Below are positions 35,042 to 42,246 of a stretch of DNA of 64,000 nt, piece after piece. The notes under the pieces are model-generated. The model worked only from the letters and a program-made list of their open reading frames with translations. It did not search any database and was not told where the DNA came from. Source of the DNA: Deferribacter abyssi (GTDB lineage: Bacteria > Chrysiogenota > Deferribacteres > Deferribacterales > Deferribacteraceae); assembly GCF_049472655.1 (NCBI RefSeq), contig NZ_JAQNCS010000012.1, positions 1 to 64,000 of the forward strand, in the 5' to 3' direction. Within the stretch, counting starts at the first letter, position 1; every line of letters starts with the position of its first letter. The translations under genes were made by a program, and so were the position numbers.

Positions 35042-35601
35042 GTTACATCCTCCCTACATATTTTTATAAAATTATTAATAAGTTGTAAGCCATACTCACT
35101 TTTGATAGATTCTGGATGAAACTGAACTCCATAGAGCTTTTCTTCATTAAACTCTATGGCCATAATTTCATTATCAGATAATGCCCTTGCACAGACAAAC
35201 TGCTCACTTACTTCTATAGCCAGAGAATGGTAACGCACAGATTTAAATCTATCAGGCAACCCCTTCAAAATCCTTGAGTCATTAGTTTTAACTATCTCAT
35301 CAATCTTCCCATGCATAATAGTCTTAGCACTGCGAATTATCCCGGTTTTATAATAAGCAATACACTGCATACCAAGACAGACACCAAAGATAGGCTTTTT
35401 CCCGGCATATTCCTCAATGTATTTCATTGAAAAACCAGAATTTTGAGGATTTGATGGCCCAGGTGAAATAATTATCCCTTCATAATTTGATGCATCCCTA
35501 AATTCATCATTTTTTATCACATCAAGATCAACACCTGCCTCTTTAAAAAGTGCAAAAAGGTTGTAAGTAAAAGAGTCATAATTATCTACCAGTAAAAACA
35601 T
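35038..35601 (-). CDS. trpG: Anthranilate synthase glutamine amidotransferase subunit
   Basis: A 187-residue class I glutamine amidotransferase delivering ammonia to TrpE. LLVDNYDSFTYNL is the standard N-terminus. The triad is Cys in GVCLGMQC and His-Glu in VQFHPES. ATG 35601 is chosen with GGAG seven bases upstream; it lies 20 bases inside the end of trpE. It may also serve PabB in folate synthesis, as is common for TrpG/PabA, but no pabB is visible here. Confidence 0.95.
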   Translation of the reverse strand: MFLLVDNYDSFTYNLFALFKEAGVDLDVIKNDEFRDASNYEGIIISPGPSNPQNSGFSMKYIEEYAGKKPIFGVCLGMQCIAYYKTGIIRSAKTIMHGKIDEIVKTNDSRILKGLPDRFKSVRYHSLAIEVSEQFVCARALSDNEIMAIEFNEEKLYGVQFHPESIKSEYGLQLINNFIKICREDVT

Positions 35602-37051
35602 GACCACTCTCCATATTTTTTGTTACTTCTATTGCTTTAAACAAAGCCCCTAGCTTGTTTTCTACCTCATAAAATTCCTTTTCAGGCACACTGTCATACA
35701 CAATACCTGCTCCAGCTCTAAGTACCATTTTCCCTTTCAGGAAAGCAGCACTTCTGATGGTAATGCACGTATCCATATCCCCTGCAAAAGAGAAATATCC
35801 GGCACATCCTGCATAAAACCCCCTTGCACTCCTTTCATACTCATCTATCAACTCCATAGCTCTCACCTTTGGAGCACCTGAAACTGTGCCAGCGGGAAAC
35901 GTCCTGATAAATAAATCAAGATTGCTTATTTCTTTCTTTTTCACTCCCTCCACTTCTGAAACTATATGCACCACATGGGAATATACCTCAGGGATAAAAG
36001 CAGAATTAACTTTTACCGTTTCTGGATAACAACCGCTATAAAGATCATTTCTTGCAAGATCCAAAAGCATAAGGTGTTCTGAAATTTCTTTTTCATCATG
36101 CAAAAGACTATTTTTTACAGACTTTATATCTTTTTCCACAGGATAAGTGCCTGCAATGGGTTTTAAAATTGCTTTATTATCTTTGATTTTTAGATGAATT
36201 TCTGGAGATGAACCACATACAATATAATCTTCAAATTTAAAGAAAAACATGTATGGCGAAGGGTTTATATTGCGTAATGCTCTGTAAAAATTAATGGGAT
36301 TTATAAATCCTTCTACTTCATATTTATTTGATATAACAATCTGTATTGCTTCACCGTCAATTATTTCCCTCTTCACTTTCTCCACAATTTCTATGAAATC
36401 CTCCTTATCAAAATCCTTCTTTATAGAGATGATTTCATCTGAGTTTGACAGGTCAAAGTTTACCCTATGAAGCTCGTCCACCATCTCAATGGTTTTACCC
36501 AGTCCTATTCGGTAAGCTTCTTCCAGATCTAAATCTGTCTTTATCACTGAAACAGCATAAAATTTATTTAAATGATTATCAAAAACATAAAACTCATTTA
36601 TCAATGCGAGTCCCATAAGTAACTCATCAGGTTCCTTTATTTTTTTGCGCAAAATTCCCATATAGTTTATCATCTCATATCCAAAAAAACCTACATAACC
36701 ACCGCAAAAATCTCCAATATTTTCATCCCTCATCCCATTAAATGCATTCATCTCATAATTTAGGTAATCAATGGGATTTAAAAAAATCTCGCTTTTTTTA
36801 CCATTTCCAACTTCAATAAGTTTCCCCTTTTGAAACAGTAACACTTTTTCAGGCCTTTTTGCAAAATATGTAAATCTTGAAAAACTCTTATCAATGTTCG
36901 CACTTTCTAAGAGATATAAAAATTTCTCATTGGAAAAATTTCTAAGAAGCGAAATGGGAGTATAAATATCTCCCACAATTTCCCTGACAATGGGAATATG
37001 AGTGTATTTTTCTGACAATTTCTTAAATTCATCAAAAGTAATGTTTATCAT
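35582..37051 (-). CDS. trpE: Anthranilate synthase component I
   Basis: A 489-residue TrpE producing anthranilate from chorismate. The N-terminal LLESAN is the tryptophan feedback-binding motif. The chorismate domain carries IQIVISNKYEV, PSPYMFFF, CGSSPE, KPIAGTYP, DLARNDL, HIVSEVEG, TFPAGTVSGAPKVRAME and RAGAGIVYDS. AACTGGAGG precedes ATG 37051. It is the first structural gene behind the leader peptide and two terminator hairpins. Confidence 0.97.
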   Translation of the reverse strand: MINITFDEFKKLSEKYTHIPIVREIVGDIYTPISLLRNFSNEKFLYLLESANIDKSFSRFTYFAKRPEKVLLFQKGKLIEVGNGKKSEIFLNPIDYLNYEMNAFNGMRDENIGDFCGGYVGFFGYEMINYMGILRKKIKEPDELLMGLALINEFYVFDNHLNKFYAVSVIKTDLDLEEAYRIGLGKTIEMVDELHRVNFDLSNSDEIISIKKDFDKEDFIEIVEKVKREIIDGEAIQIVISNKYEVEGFINPINFYRALRNINPSPYMFFFKFEDYIVCGSSPEIHLKIKDNKAILKPIAGTYPVEKDIKSVKNSLLHDEKEISEHLMLLDLARNDLYSGCYPETVKVNSAFIPEVYSHVVHIVSEVEGVKKKEISNLDLFIRTFPAGTVSGAPKVRAMELIDEYERSARGFYAGCAGYFSFAGDMDTCITIRSAAFLKGKMVLRAGAGIVYDSVPEKEFYEVENKLGALFKAIEVTKNMESGHVFTGR

Positions 37052-37068
37052 TTCAACCTCCAGTTTTC

Positions 37069-37104
37069 AAAAAAAAAAAGCCGTGAGATTTTTCATCCCA
37101 CGGC
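37069..37104 (-). terminator. Second trp attenuator hairpin (proximal to trpE)
   Basis: On the minus strand GCCGTGGGAT (37104-37095) pairs with ATCTCACGGC (37089-37080), with one G-U, and is followed by eleven T (37079-37069). The 5' arm, extended to GGGCCGTG, can also pair with the 3' arm CCACACGGCCC of the first hairpin, so the two hairpins are linked. Confidence 0.9.
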
Positions 37105-37122
37105 CCTTAAACTCTGTATACC

Positions 37123-37156
37123 AAAAAGGGCCGTGTGGCTGTCCACCACACGGCCC
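37123..37156 (-). terminator. First trp attenuator hairpin (distal to trpE)
   Basis: On the minus strand GGGCCGTGTGG (37156-37146) pairs perfectly with CCACACGGCCC (37138-37128) around TGGACAG, followed by five T (37127-37123). The sequence GGTGGACAGCC across the top of the stem and its loop (37147-37137) can pair with GGCTGTTCACC of the leader (37185-37175), which would break this hairpin when the ribosome stalls. Confidence 0.9.
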
Positions 37157-37174
37157 TCTTAATCGCACATCTAT

Positions 37175-37207
37175 GGTGAACAGCCTACTTATCCAATGCT
37201 GTCCACC
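37175..37207 (-). promoter_or_regulatory. trp leader 1:2 hairpin with Trp codons
   Basis: GGTGGACAGC (37207-37198), which includes part of the Trp codons, pairs with GCTGTTCACC (37184-37175) with one G-U. It is the protective 1:2 structure of a classical attenuator: formed when tryptophan is plentiful, blocked when the ribosome waits on the Trp codons. Confidence 0.85.
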
Positions 37208-37262
37208 ACCAAGCTTTAAAATTTGATGCTAAATTAGCGTTAAAAAATATTGAACTCATCAT
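37185..37262 (-). CDS. trpL: trp operon leader peptide with three tandem Trp codons
   Basis: A 25-codon frame (24 if the second ATG, at 37259, is used) ending in TAG at 37187-37185. Three consecutive TGG codons lie at 37211-37203 in the context KAWWWTALDK. Ribosome stalling at these codons when charged tRNA-Trp is scarce would favour pairing of the downstream GGCTGTTCACC with the first terminator hairpin and so allow transcription into trpE. No ribosome binding site is seen. The promoter spacing predicts that the RNA begins at, or within three bases of, the start codon. Confidence 0.88.
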   Translation of the reverse strand: MMSSIFFNANLASNFKAWWWTALDK

Positions 37263-37268
37263 ATGTAA

Positions 37269-37297
37269 AATATAACAACATACTTTTCATTTGTAAA
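37269..37297 (-). promoter_or_regulatory. trp operon promoter
   Basis: On the minus strand TTTACA (37297-37292), a 17-base spacer and TATATT (37274-37269). The predicted start of transcription is at about 37262, the A of the leader peptide's first ATG. The -35 box lies only nine bases after the stop of the preceding flagellar-cluster gene. Confidence 0.75.
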
Positions 37298-37305
37298 GAA
37301 CTTTT

Positions 37306-38142
37306 TTATGCAATCGTCTCAAAATGCCCTAAAGTTGATATTAACATTGAATCGAAATCAAATTCTTTTTCTATTTCTTCCTCTTTAAGCTCTTTCCAAC
37401 TTAATCTAACATTTTCAACATTTATTTGATTTATCAATCCCTTAAACCTACTTTCTGTAAATATAGTACCTGTTATTTCCCCTTGAAATTCTCTTAGTTT
37501 AACCATTATTGTCCCAAGTTTGGAAAAAGTTGTTTTTATAGTAACATAAAAGCAATCTCTACTTTTTTTTATTTTAATCTCTCCATCCTCTATGCCATAC
37601 TCTAATGATTTAAAGGGCAAAAAAATCTCACCATGCATTAAAAGATTTACCTGTAACTTCAAAAACATATCTTTTAAGTTACTATTATCTTTATAAATAA
37701 GCCCCTTCACATTGTTAGACACATCCTCACCATCAGCAATCTTCTTTTCAAAAAACAAACCGCTATCCTTTATTAATTTCATTATTTCTTCTTTGTCTAG
37801 CTTTTTTAAATTAAAGTGTGTAAAAGATCTTAGAAAATTAAAAATCTCATCTTTACTAAATCTTACAGCAATCTTTTTTAAAAACATTACGTCAAGGTTT
37901 TGAACCGGCTCTTTTACAGTTTTCAGCTCTAAAAATGGCTCTGTTTTTATAACTTCAGCTTTGAATTTAGATAAAGTAATCTCAGAATTAATCATAGCTT
38001 TTAAAAGCTTCCCTTTAATACTTACTATAAACTGCCTTTTATCAATTAATCTTATTATTTTTACATTTACTACTTCACCTTTTTTCAACGGAGGTAGTTC
38101 TTTACTGAGAATATGTGAGAGATTACTGTTCTCAATTTTCAT
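37306..38142 (-). CDS. FliK C-terminal-domain-like protein
   Basis: A 278-residue protein at the end of the flagellar/chemotaxis operon. The last ~110 residues have the pattern of the FliK hook-length-control C-terminal domain (LPFKSLEYGIEDGEIKIK, then FSKLGTIMVKLREFQGEITGTIFTES, similar to the FliK 'LgxvxVxlxxxxgxixvxf' repeat). The N-terminal part has a strand-rich segment (about 20-70) and a helical stretch. Typical FliK is longer, with a disordered Pro/Gln-rich N-terminus absent here, so this may be a FliK-like partner rather than the ruler itself. Its start overlaps the previous gene by 11 bases. Confidence 0.6.
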   Translation of the reverse strand: MKIENSNLSHILSKELPPLKKGEVVNVKIIRLIDKRQFIVSIKGKLLKAMINSEITLSKFKAEVIKTEPFLELKTVKEPVQNLDVMFLKKIAVRFSKDEIFNFLRSFTHFNLKKLDKEEIMKLIKDSGLFFEKKIADGEDVSNNVKGLIYKDNSNLKDMFLKLQVNLLMHGEIFLPFKSLEYGIEDGEIKIKKSRDCFYVTIKTTFSKLGTIMVKLREFQGEITGTIFTESRFKGLINQINVENVRLSWKELKEEEIEKEFDFDSMLISTLGHFETIA

Positions 38143-38554
38143 AGAGCAATTTTAAAACAAGATTAACTTCTGTAACAGATATATTTAAATCTTTTGCAAT
38201 CTCAGACACGTTTTTACCACTTTTATAAAGAGCTATTATTTGAGATTTTAAATCTTTCTCTGAAGGAACTGAAGAGGAAATCACTTCCAACCTATTAATT
38301 TTAGCATCAATAAGATCAACAAGATCTTCAAGTAAAGCCTCTTTTTCTTTAAGATTATTATCAATTTGCTCTGATACCCTTTCACTCTCAACTAATAATT
38401 CTTTTAGCTCATTAATTATAATTTGCACATCCTCATAGGATACATCTATCAACTTTTTTTCAATAGATTTCAACTTGATCAATAATATAAAAACAAAAAC
38501 ATATAAAATACCTATCAACAAAAAAGCAATTATTAAAATCAAATTATAATTCAC
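38132..38554 (-). CDS. SwrB/DUF6115-like membrane-anchored coiled-coil protein with HTH tail
   Basis: A 140-residue protein: one N-terminal transmembrane helix (about 5-27), a charged coiled coil (about 28-100) and a C-terminal helix-turn-helix-like segment (IIALYKSGKNVSEIAKDLNISVTEVNLVL). This is the layout of B. subtilis SwrB and of DUF6115/DUF2802 proteins found in flagellar operons; SwrB helps activate the flagellar export apparatus. The HTH-like tail is short and probably mediates protein contact rather than DNA binding. Assignment rests on architecture and location. Confidence 0.6.
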   Translation of the reverse strand: MNYNLILIIAFLLIGILYVFVFILLIKLKSIEKKLIDVSYEDVQIIINELKELLVESERVSEQIDNNLKEKEALLEDLVDLIDAKINRLEVISSSVPSEKDLKSQIIALYKSGKNVSEIAKDLNISVTEVNLVLKLLYEN

Positions 38555-38565
38555 ATATTACCTCA

Positions 38566-39351
38566 TCAACTCTGTAACGCCCTTTTAATTAGCTCCCTAT
38601 CTTTTTCAAAAACAAATCTTATTATATCTTCCCTTAATTCATGATCTATATATTTAAACTCAACACCATATATATACCCTTTAGGAGTTTTAAATTCTGT
38701 GACTACTTTGCCTAAAGCATAAAACGTAACCCTATTCATTGCCTCTCTAATATCACCTTCTATATATAAGTATAGATCTTTGTCAATTTGCTCAGTTGAA
38801 AAAAAACTTATACCTCCACCGCTAATATCTATTGCATCAACCAACATAAAATCCAAGTCCACCTCTTTATCCCCTATCATCTCAAGAATTGTATCTAATT
38901 TTAAATCAATTTCTAATAAAAACCTAAGAACATATTGCATGTTTGTAGTTTCTTTTTGGATAATGTTTTTTATTTTATTTGACATTTTTGTTTTTGCTTG
39001 AATACTCTTTCTATCTATCAATCTCTTAAACTCACTAACAGAATCCATATCTATCAGTTTTATGTAGTAATTACCTTTATAGTCGATACGATAATGCTCC
39101 CTTTTTAGTCCTTTTGCAATCTTTGATGTTATTTTAAAATAATATATATCTTTATCTTTTCTCACATATTCTACATCAGCACCAACCAATACATCACCTT
39201 CATACCACAACGCATTAATCTTCAGCGAATCCATAAATAAATCTTCACTTAAACTATTTGATTTTATACCAAAGTTCTTTTCATCTACAAACATCGCATA
39301 AACAGTTTTTACATCTTCTGGTTGATAAATCTTTAAAACAACTTTATTCAT
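38566..39351 (-). CDS. PilZ-domain protein with a long helical insertion
   Basis: A 261-residue protein. The N-terminal ~78 residues form a YcgR-like beta domain. The PilZ signature follows: RxxxR at Arg84-Arg88 (REHYR) and DxSxxG at Asp175-Gly180 (DISGGG). These motifs bind cyclic di-GMP, and both are intact. They are normally 20-30 residues apart but here are separated by about 87, with a helical insert at about 103-165, as in some oligomeric PilZ proteins. In a flagellar operon it is likely a c-di-GMP-responsive motility effector. No cyclase gene is in the window. Confidence 0.82.
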   Translation of the reverse strand: MNKVVLKIYQPEDVKTVYAMFVDEKNFGIKSNSLSEDLFMDSLKINALWYEGDVLVGADVEYVRKDKDIYYFKITSKIAKGLKREHYRIDYKGNYYIKLIDMDSVSEFKRLIDRKSIQAKTKMSNKIKNIIQKETTNMQYVLRFLLEIDLKLDTILEMIGDKEVDLDFMLVDAIDISGGGISFFSTEQIDKDLYLYIEGDIREAMNRVTFYALGKVVTEFKTPKGYIYGVEFKYIDHELREDIIRFVFEKDRELIKRALQS

Positions 39352-39353
39352 AC

Positions 39354-39641
39354 TTAACCCTCTGTATCTATTATTTTACCAACTTCTTCTTCTAAAATAG
39401 ATTTTCTTTTTTTATTCATTATCTTTTTATCCTTAGATTTACCTTTTAAAAACTTTTTAACACTTTTTCTACTATCAATTATTGACATTTCAATCTTTTT
39501 GATATCTGAAATAACTGATAAATTAACTAAATTACCTTCTATAAATTCTTTAGAAACAAAACCGTATTTATTAAAACTACTCTTATCAAGGACCTCCTGT
39601 ACTTTCTCAGGGAAACTAGCCTTGCCTATTACATGTTGCAA
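39354..39641 (-). CDS. Hypothetical small charged protein, 5' end probably disturbed
   Basis: A 95-residue lysine-rich protein if started at TTG 39641, but that start has no good ribosome binding site. The frame stays open upstream to 39671 and reads NGIGPKDLQHVIGKASFPEKV, a plausible native N-terminus, with no start codon in that frame. An ATG at 39661 would give exactly this protein if one more base were present in the GGG run at 39659-39657; as written it meets TAG after two codons. A single-base deletion or sequencing error is likely. It lies between cheR and the PilZ gene. Function unknown. Confidence 0.55.
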   Translation of the reverse strand: MQHVIGKASFPEKVQEVLDKSSFNKYGFVSKEFIEGNLVNLSVISDIKKIEMSIIDSRKSVKKFLKGKSKDKKIMNKKRKSILEEEVGKIIDTEG

Positions 39642-39668
39642 ATCTTTTGGACCTATCCCATTTTTTAC

Positions 39669-40505
39669 TCACTTATTTTTTATGTACACAATACCTGTTC
39701 TAAAATTATTCATTTCAAACTTATCACTAAGTCTATTCATTGTCTCAGAATGGCCTAAAAATAAATAACCAGGAATATTCAATGAATTATAAAAATGCTC
39801 AATTACCTTCTTTTTTGTTTCTACATCAAAATATATCAACACATTTCTACAAAAAATGACATCACATTTACCTATCTTTATAAACATAGTTCTTTCAGTC
39901 AAATTACCCTGCATGAATCTAACCATACGTCTAATATCATTGGTTAAATAATAATTGAATCCATCTTTTTTAAAATACTTTGCAATAATTTTAGGATCTA
40001 CACCTCTAAATGATACAGAACGAAAAATACCTTCCTGAGCAGTCTTAATAACATCTGTGTTTATATCCACACCAATAATATCAAATCTTGCTTTAGTATC
40101 AAGCATTTTCTCTTTTAATGCCATTGCGATACTATACGGTTCTTCTCCAGTAGAACAAGCAGCCGACAAAATTTTAAAGCTTCTTTTCCCCTTTTGAATT
40201 TCAGAAGGAATAATTTTATCTACCAAATAATCTATTTGTCCTTTTTCTCTAAAAAAATAGGTTTCATTTATTGTTACTAAATTTATCAACCTTTCTAACT
40301 CACTCTTTCCTCTAGAATTATATTTAAGATAATAAATATAATCCTTAAAGGATGTAAAATTATGCTCATGAAGCAATCTTGACAATCTGTTTTCCAACAA
40401 ATATTTTTTGTTTTGAGTAAAGTAAATTCCTGAATGCTTATAAATTAGCTCAGTAATTTCTAAAAATTCATCGTCCTTAATCTTAATTATTCCTGTATTA
40501 ATCAT
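39669..40505 (-). CDS. cheR: CheR chemotaxis receptor methyltransferase
   Basis: A 278-residue CheR that methylates receptor glutamates using SAM. It has the N-terminal helical domain (residues about 1-80), INETYFFRE, the SAM-binding motif SAACSTGEEPYSIAM, VDINTDVI and FCRNVLIYF, then GYLFLGHSE. The length is that of canonical single-function CheR with no TPR. It overlaps the STAS-HEAT gene by four bases and works opposite CheB at 50680. Confidence 0.95.
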   Translation of the reverse strand: MINTGIIKIKDDEFLEITELIYKHSGIYFTQNKKYLLENRLSRLLHEHNFTSFKDYIYYLKYNSRGKSELERLINLVTINETYFFREKGQIDYLVDKIIPSEIQKGKRSFKILSAACSTGEEPYSIAMALKEKMLDTKARFDIIGVDINTDVIKTAQEGIFRSVSFRGVDPKIIAKYFKKDGFNYYLTNDIRRMVRFMQGNLTERTMFIKIGKCDVIFCRNVLIYFDVETKKKVIEHFYNSLNIPGYLFLGHSETMNRLSDKFEMNNFRTGIVYIKNK

Positions 40506-41920
40506 AACTCTCCCAAAATTAAGTATATTTTTTCTTTCACAAATTTGCTACTTTCCCTTTTTAAGTGATCATTCAAAATCTTCTCTAAATTAGCAATATT
40601 AATTTTCCCGAGAATTTCTACAGCCTTATATCTAACTAGCCAACTTTCATCCTTTAAGCAATCTAATGCAATATTCCCAACTTTATCTCCCAATACCAAA
40701 TAGAGTGAATTAAGCGCTTCTTTTCTAATGTCCTCATTATCTTCAGAAAGTGCTTGATATAAAAAATCTGAACAGTCAACACTCATTTTACCAAGAGCCT
40801 CAATGATGGCTAATTTTACATTATCAGATACCTCATGATAAACTCTCATCAAATAATCAGCACATTTTTTATCTTTGCAAAGTTCACCCACAGCTTTTGT
40901 TGAAAAATACCCCACCATACTATCAGGATCTGTTACTTTTCTTAAAATATCATCTACTTTAGATACGGCATTTATCCTAACGAGTGATGATGCTGCAGCT
41001 TCTCTGACAATATTTGAATCATGTGACAAATAATTAATTAAAATATCTTCAACTTCTTTTCTATTAAAAAAAGATAACATTTTCACAATATAAGCAATAA
41101 GCTGTTCATCTTTTTCTACCTCTAACTCCCTTTTAACTATATCATAACATTTATCATCATTTATGAGTGTAAGCGCTTGGATTACAATCTTCTTTAATCT
41201 TTCATCTTTTTTTTCCAATAGCTTAGCTAATCTCTCAGCATCATCGTCATCTGCTAACAAAGCTATTGTAGCAGCTGCAGCCTCAGCCACATCTACAAAT
41301 TCACTATTCAAAAAGGGGTATATTTCTTCTTTAGAATCAAAATCTTGCAACCAACCCAAAACAGTTATTGCTGCTTTTACCACATTTCCTACCTCATCTC
41401 TCAGTGCAGCTCTAATATCCTCCAAGAAATCGTAATCATGAGCTTTTCCCACTGTTAAAATTGCATATTCTTTTAGAATAGGATCATCACTTATGATTAA
41501 ATTTTTCATCAAAACTTTATAGCTATCACTATAATTTTCTGCAATAAAATCTGACACTTTATCTGATAGCTCAACATCATCAAAAAAACCAATCAATTCT
41601 TCAGGAGTATAAGAAGTAAAATCTTGCTCAATTTTGAAAATTGTAAGTAAATTTGTCAGCTCTAAAAGCTGAATGATACTTTCATTAACATTTACTAATA
41701 TGAAACTTATATTTTTTTCTTTACAAAATTTATTTAACTGCACAAATCCAGCCAACTCTTTACTTTGAATATATTCACAATTTTTTAAATCAAGCCTTAC
41801 CTCTTTAACGTTATCATAAGATTTCAATTCCTCTTTAATACCTTTAAAATCACTTAAACTAATATCTGAACTTAAAATTACCTTTAAAACACCATCCTTT
41901 TTATCCAGCTTATATGACAT
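40502..41920 (-). CDS. STAS domain fused to HEAT repeats
   Basis: A 472-residue protein. Residues about 1-105 are a STAS domain (VRLDLKNCEYIQSKELAGFVQL), with Ser in the IQSKELAGF position where anti-anti-sigma factors are phosphorylated. Residues about 120-472 are HEAT-like repeats of about 30 residues (repeated 'xIRxALRDEVGNVVKAAITVLG', 'EAAAATIALLA', 'REAAASSLVRI', 'VRYKAVEILGKI' units). HEAT repeats are protein-binding scaffolds. The preceding gene is a free STAS protein and the one before it a PP2C phosphatase, so this is likely a second substrate or effector of a partner-switching module acting next to CheR. Confidence 0.8.
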   Translation of the reverse strand: MSYKLDKKDGVLKVILSSDISLSDFKGIKEELKSYDNVKEVRLDLKNCEYIQSKELAGFVQLNKFCKEKNISFILVNVNESIIQLLELTNLLTIFKIEQDFTSYTPEELIGFFDDVELSDKVSDFIAENYSDSYKVLMKNLIISDDPILKEYAILTVGKAHDYDFLEDIRAALRDEVGNVVKAAITVLGWLQDFDSKEEIYPFLNSEFVDVAEAAAATIALLADDDDAERLAKLLEKKDERLKKIVIQALTLINDDKCYDIVKRELEVEKDEQLIAYIVKMLSFFNRKEVEDILINYLSHDSNIVREAAASSLVRINAVSKVDDILRKVTDPDSMVGYFSTKAVGELCKDKKCADYLMRVYHEVSDNVKLAIIEALGKMSVDCSDFLYQALSEDNEDIRKEALNSLYLVLGDKVGNIALDCLKDESWLVRYKAVEILGKINIANLEKILNDHLKRESSKFVKEKIYLILGEL

Positions 41921-41923
41921 ACA

Positions 41924-42244
41924 TTACCTCAAAGCATCTTTTTCAGTAGAAAAAATCTTAAAAACTTTATCTAAACCTGTAAAAGAAAACATTTCCTTTA
42001 AATCAGCTGATAAATCACAAATCTTTAAGCTTTTTTTATTCTTGTTGCTCTGTTTATATAAATCTATAATCTCTCTAAGTCCCGAACTGTTCATATATAC
42101 AACCCCTTTAAATGAAAGTATAACCGTGTCCACATCATTGAATAACTTTAACACTTCATTTTTCATTATCTGTCCTGTCTGTGCATTGATTTCCCCTGTC
42201 AGGTAAACAACTTTCTTACCGGAAACATCCTTCACTTCATACAT
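41924..42244 (-). CDS. STAS-domain anti-anti-sigma-like protein (SpoIIAA/RsbV type)
   Basis: A 106-residue single STAS domain. VVYMNSSGLREII carries the Ser pair in which RsbV/SpoIIAA proteins are phosphorylated by a partner kinase. ATG 42244 has GGAGG six bases upstream; GTG 42247 is just before it. It directly follows the PAS-PP2C phosphatase gene, the usual enzyme that dephosphorylates such proteins. The matching RsbW-type kinase is not in the window. Confidence 0.9.
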   Translation of the reverse strand: MYEVKDVSGKKVVYLTGEINAQTGQIMKNEVLKLFNDVDTVILSFKGVVYMNSSGLREIIDLYKQSNKNKKSLKICDLSADLKEMFSFTGLDKVFKIFSTEKDALR

Positions 42245-42246
42245 CA

